From Bacteroidales bacterium (GTDB lineage Bacteria > Bacteroidota > Bacteroidia > Bacteroidales > UBA932), in the NCBI GenBank assembly GCA_012513425.1, contig JAAZCF010000009.1:1-6100 (forward strand): a stretch of 6,100 bases of DNA. The letters run 5' to 3'. The notes beneath the pieces were generated by a model. It had not been told where the DNA came from. It ran no database searches and saw only the letters and a list, made by a program, of their open reading frames with translations. Both the position numbers and the translations under genes were made by a program. Shown here one piece after another: positions 5,198-6,100 of this stretch (positions are counted from its first letter, which is position 1; every line of letters begins with the position of its first letter).

Positions 5198-6097
5198 ATG
5201 AAAAAAACACTACTTGTTCTCATTATTCTTGCTTCTGTTTTTGCTCTTAATGCGCAGCCAGCTGCAACTCCTTACAAACTGAAAAACGCACCTGTTCCAA
5301 GCGCCGGTTACGGCAAAGATCTTGGAGATTTGAAGAGCGGAATCTATACTATGGAAAGTGCTGGTCTTTCTCGCAAGTACACCATAGTAATCCCCGAAAA
5401 CTATGACAAGAATCAATCTTATCGTTTAGTTTTTGCTATGCACATGATGGGTGGTAACATGCAAACTATGGTTGATAATCACTATTATGGTCTTCAAACC
5501 TACGCAGAGCAAAATGGTGTCCCAGTTATTTTCGTTGCCCCAGAAGGCTATACTGATCGTTCTCCTTGGCGCACACAAGACGACAAAGACCATATCTTCT
5601 TTTCAGATATGCTTAAATACTTTAAGGATAATCTGAGCATCGATGTTTCCCGCATTTTCTGCTGTGGATTCAGCTTCGGAGCAATGGTTACATACTCCTT
5701 CTCACTTGAGTTCCAAAATGAGCTTCGCGCTGTAGCCTGCTATGCTCCTGCCAACTGGAACATCTATCTTCCAGAAAACAAACATCTTCCACTTGCATAC
5801 TTCAGCACTACAGGCACAGAAGACGGGCTTTGCAAATATGTGAACTCAGATGAACGCAAGCAAGGTGGAAAATATTGCGTATTGACACATATCGAAGACA
5901 ATGGTTTGAAAGTATTACCAGAGCTTCCTACTGCCACTACTGCTACCCATGTCACTACCGAGTTTAAAGGGCTTCCAGAAGAATATCCTGTAATGTTCGG
6001 TTCATTTATCGGTGGTCACACTGACACTGCCAAAGATCCAGATTCTGATGTCAATTGGATCGCAAAAGAAACTTGGGATTTCTTCATGCGCTTCTAA
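5198..6097 (+). CDS. Secreted LpqC-type alpha/beta hydrolase (feruloyl esterase / PHB depolymerase-like)
   Basis: A 299-residue serine esterase. It opens with a signal peptide (MKK, hydrophobic core to residue 16, probable cleavage after ALNA at 19), so it should reach the periplasm or outside. The mature hydrolase shows YTIVIPENYD (61-70), the oxyanion region FAMHMMGGN (79-87), VIFVAPEG (110-117), the nucleophile elbow CGFSFGAM (156-163) with Ser159, TGTEDG (205-210) with probable acid Asp209, and GGHTD (272-276) with His274. This is the COG3509 (LpqC) pattern, whose members include feruloyl esterases acting on plant cell-wall esters and polyhydroxybutyrate depolymerases. The oxyanion motif is HMMGG rather than the common HGxGG. 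A role in releasing ester side groups from xylan fits a gut or rumen Bacteroidales but is inferred. The single domain carries no binding module or secretion tag. The stop codon lies three bases from the window edge. Confidence 0.85.
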   Translation: MKKTLLVLIILASVFALNAQPAATPYKLKNAPVPSAGYGKDLGDLKSGIYTMESAGLSRKYTIVIPENYDKNQSYRLVFAMHMMGGNMQTMVDNHYYGLQTYAEQNGVPVIFVAPEGYTDRSPWRTQDDKDHIFFSDMLKYFKDNLSIDVSRIFCCGFSFGAMVTYSFSLEFQNELRAVACYAPANWNIYLPENKHLPLAYFSTTGTEDGLCKYVNSDERKQGGKYCVLTHIEDNGLKVLPELPTATTATHVTTEFKGLPEEYPVMFGSFIGGHTDTAKDPDSDVNWIAKETWDFFMRF

Positions 6098-6100
6098 TTA

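Overview
The window looks like a piece of chromosome from a Bacteroidetes bacterium, probably of the order Bacteroidales. The coding DNA is moderately AT-rich. None of the gene starts has a Shine-Dalgarno sequence; each ATG sits in an A/T-rich run instead. Octamers matching the Bacteroidetes -7 promoter element TAnnTTTG lie upstream of several genes. The family set also fits: AsnA, a short RecQ-like helicase and a DUF3810 membrane metalloprotease. This taxonomic call is inferred from style and gene content.

Layout: seven genes alternate strictly in strand. (1) 1-215 (+): C-terminal end of a RecQ-like DNA helicase whose zinc-binding module appears to be missing. (2) 208-1245 (-): AsnA, ammonia-dependent asparagine synthetase. 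(3) 1314-2210 (+): stand-alone homocysteine methyltransferase domain of the MetH type. (4) 2203-2766 (-): YgjP/DUF45 zinc metallopeptidase. (5) 2809-3795 (+): Gfo/Idh/MocA oxidoreductase. (6) 3790-4812 or 4842 (-): DUF3810 membrane protein with an HExxH site. (7) 5198-6097 (+): secreted LpqC/feruloyl-esterase-like alpha/beta hydrolase.

No two neighbours share a strand, so there is no operon in view and each gene needs its own promoter. The three tail-to-tail junctions overlap by 8, 8 and 6 bp, leaving no room for terminators between the genes. Two of the head-to-head gaps are very short (68 and 42 bp). The third, 4843-5197, is a 355-bp region that holds the best promoter-like octamer of the window, a hairpin in the presumed leader of the esterase gene, and short open frames that may be gene remnants.

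Functionally the genes look like unrelated housekeeping and accessory singletons: DNA repair, asparagine and methionine synthesis, two unrelated HExxH proteins, a sugar-type oxidoreductase and a secreted esterase. I see no defence system, mobile element, CRISPR array, tRNA or rRNA, and no convincing new multi-gene system. The points most worth a second look are the RecQ end without zinc ligands, the orphan MetH domain, the uninterrupted alternation with stop-codon overlaps, and the leader region before the esterase.
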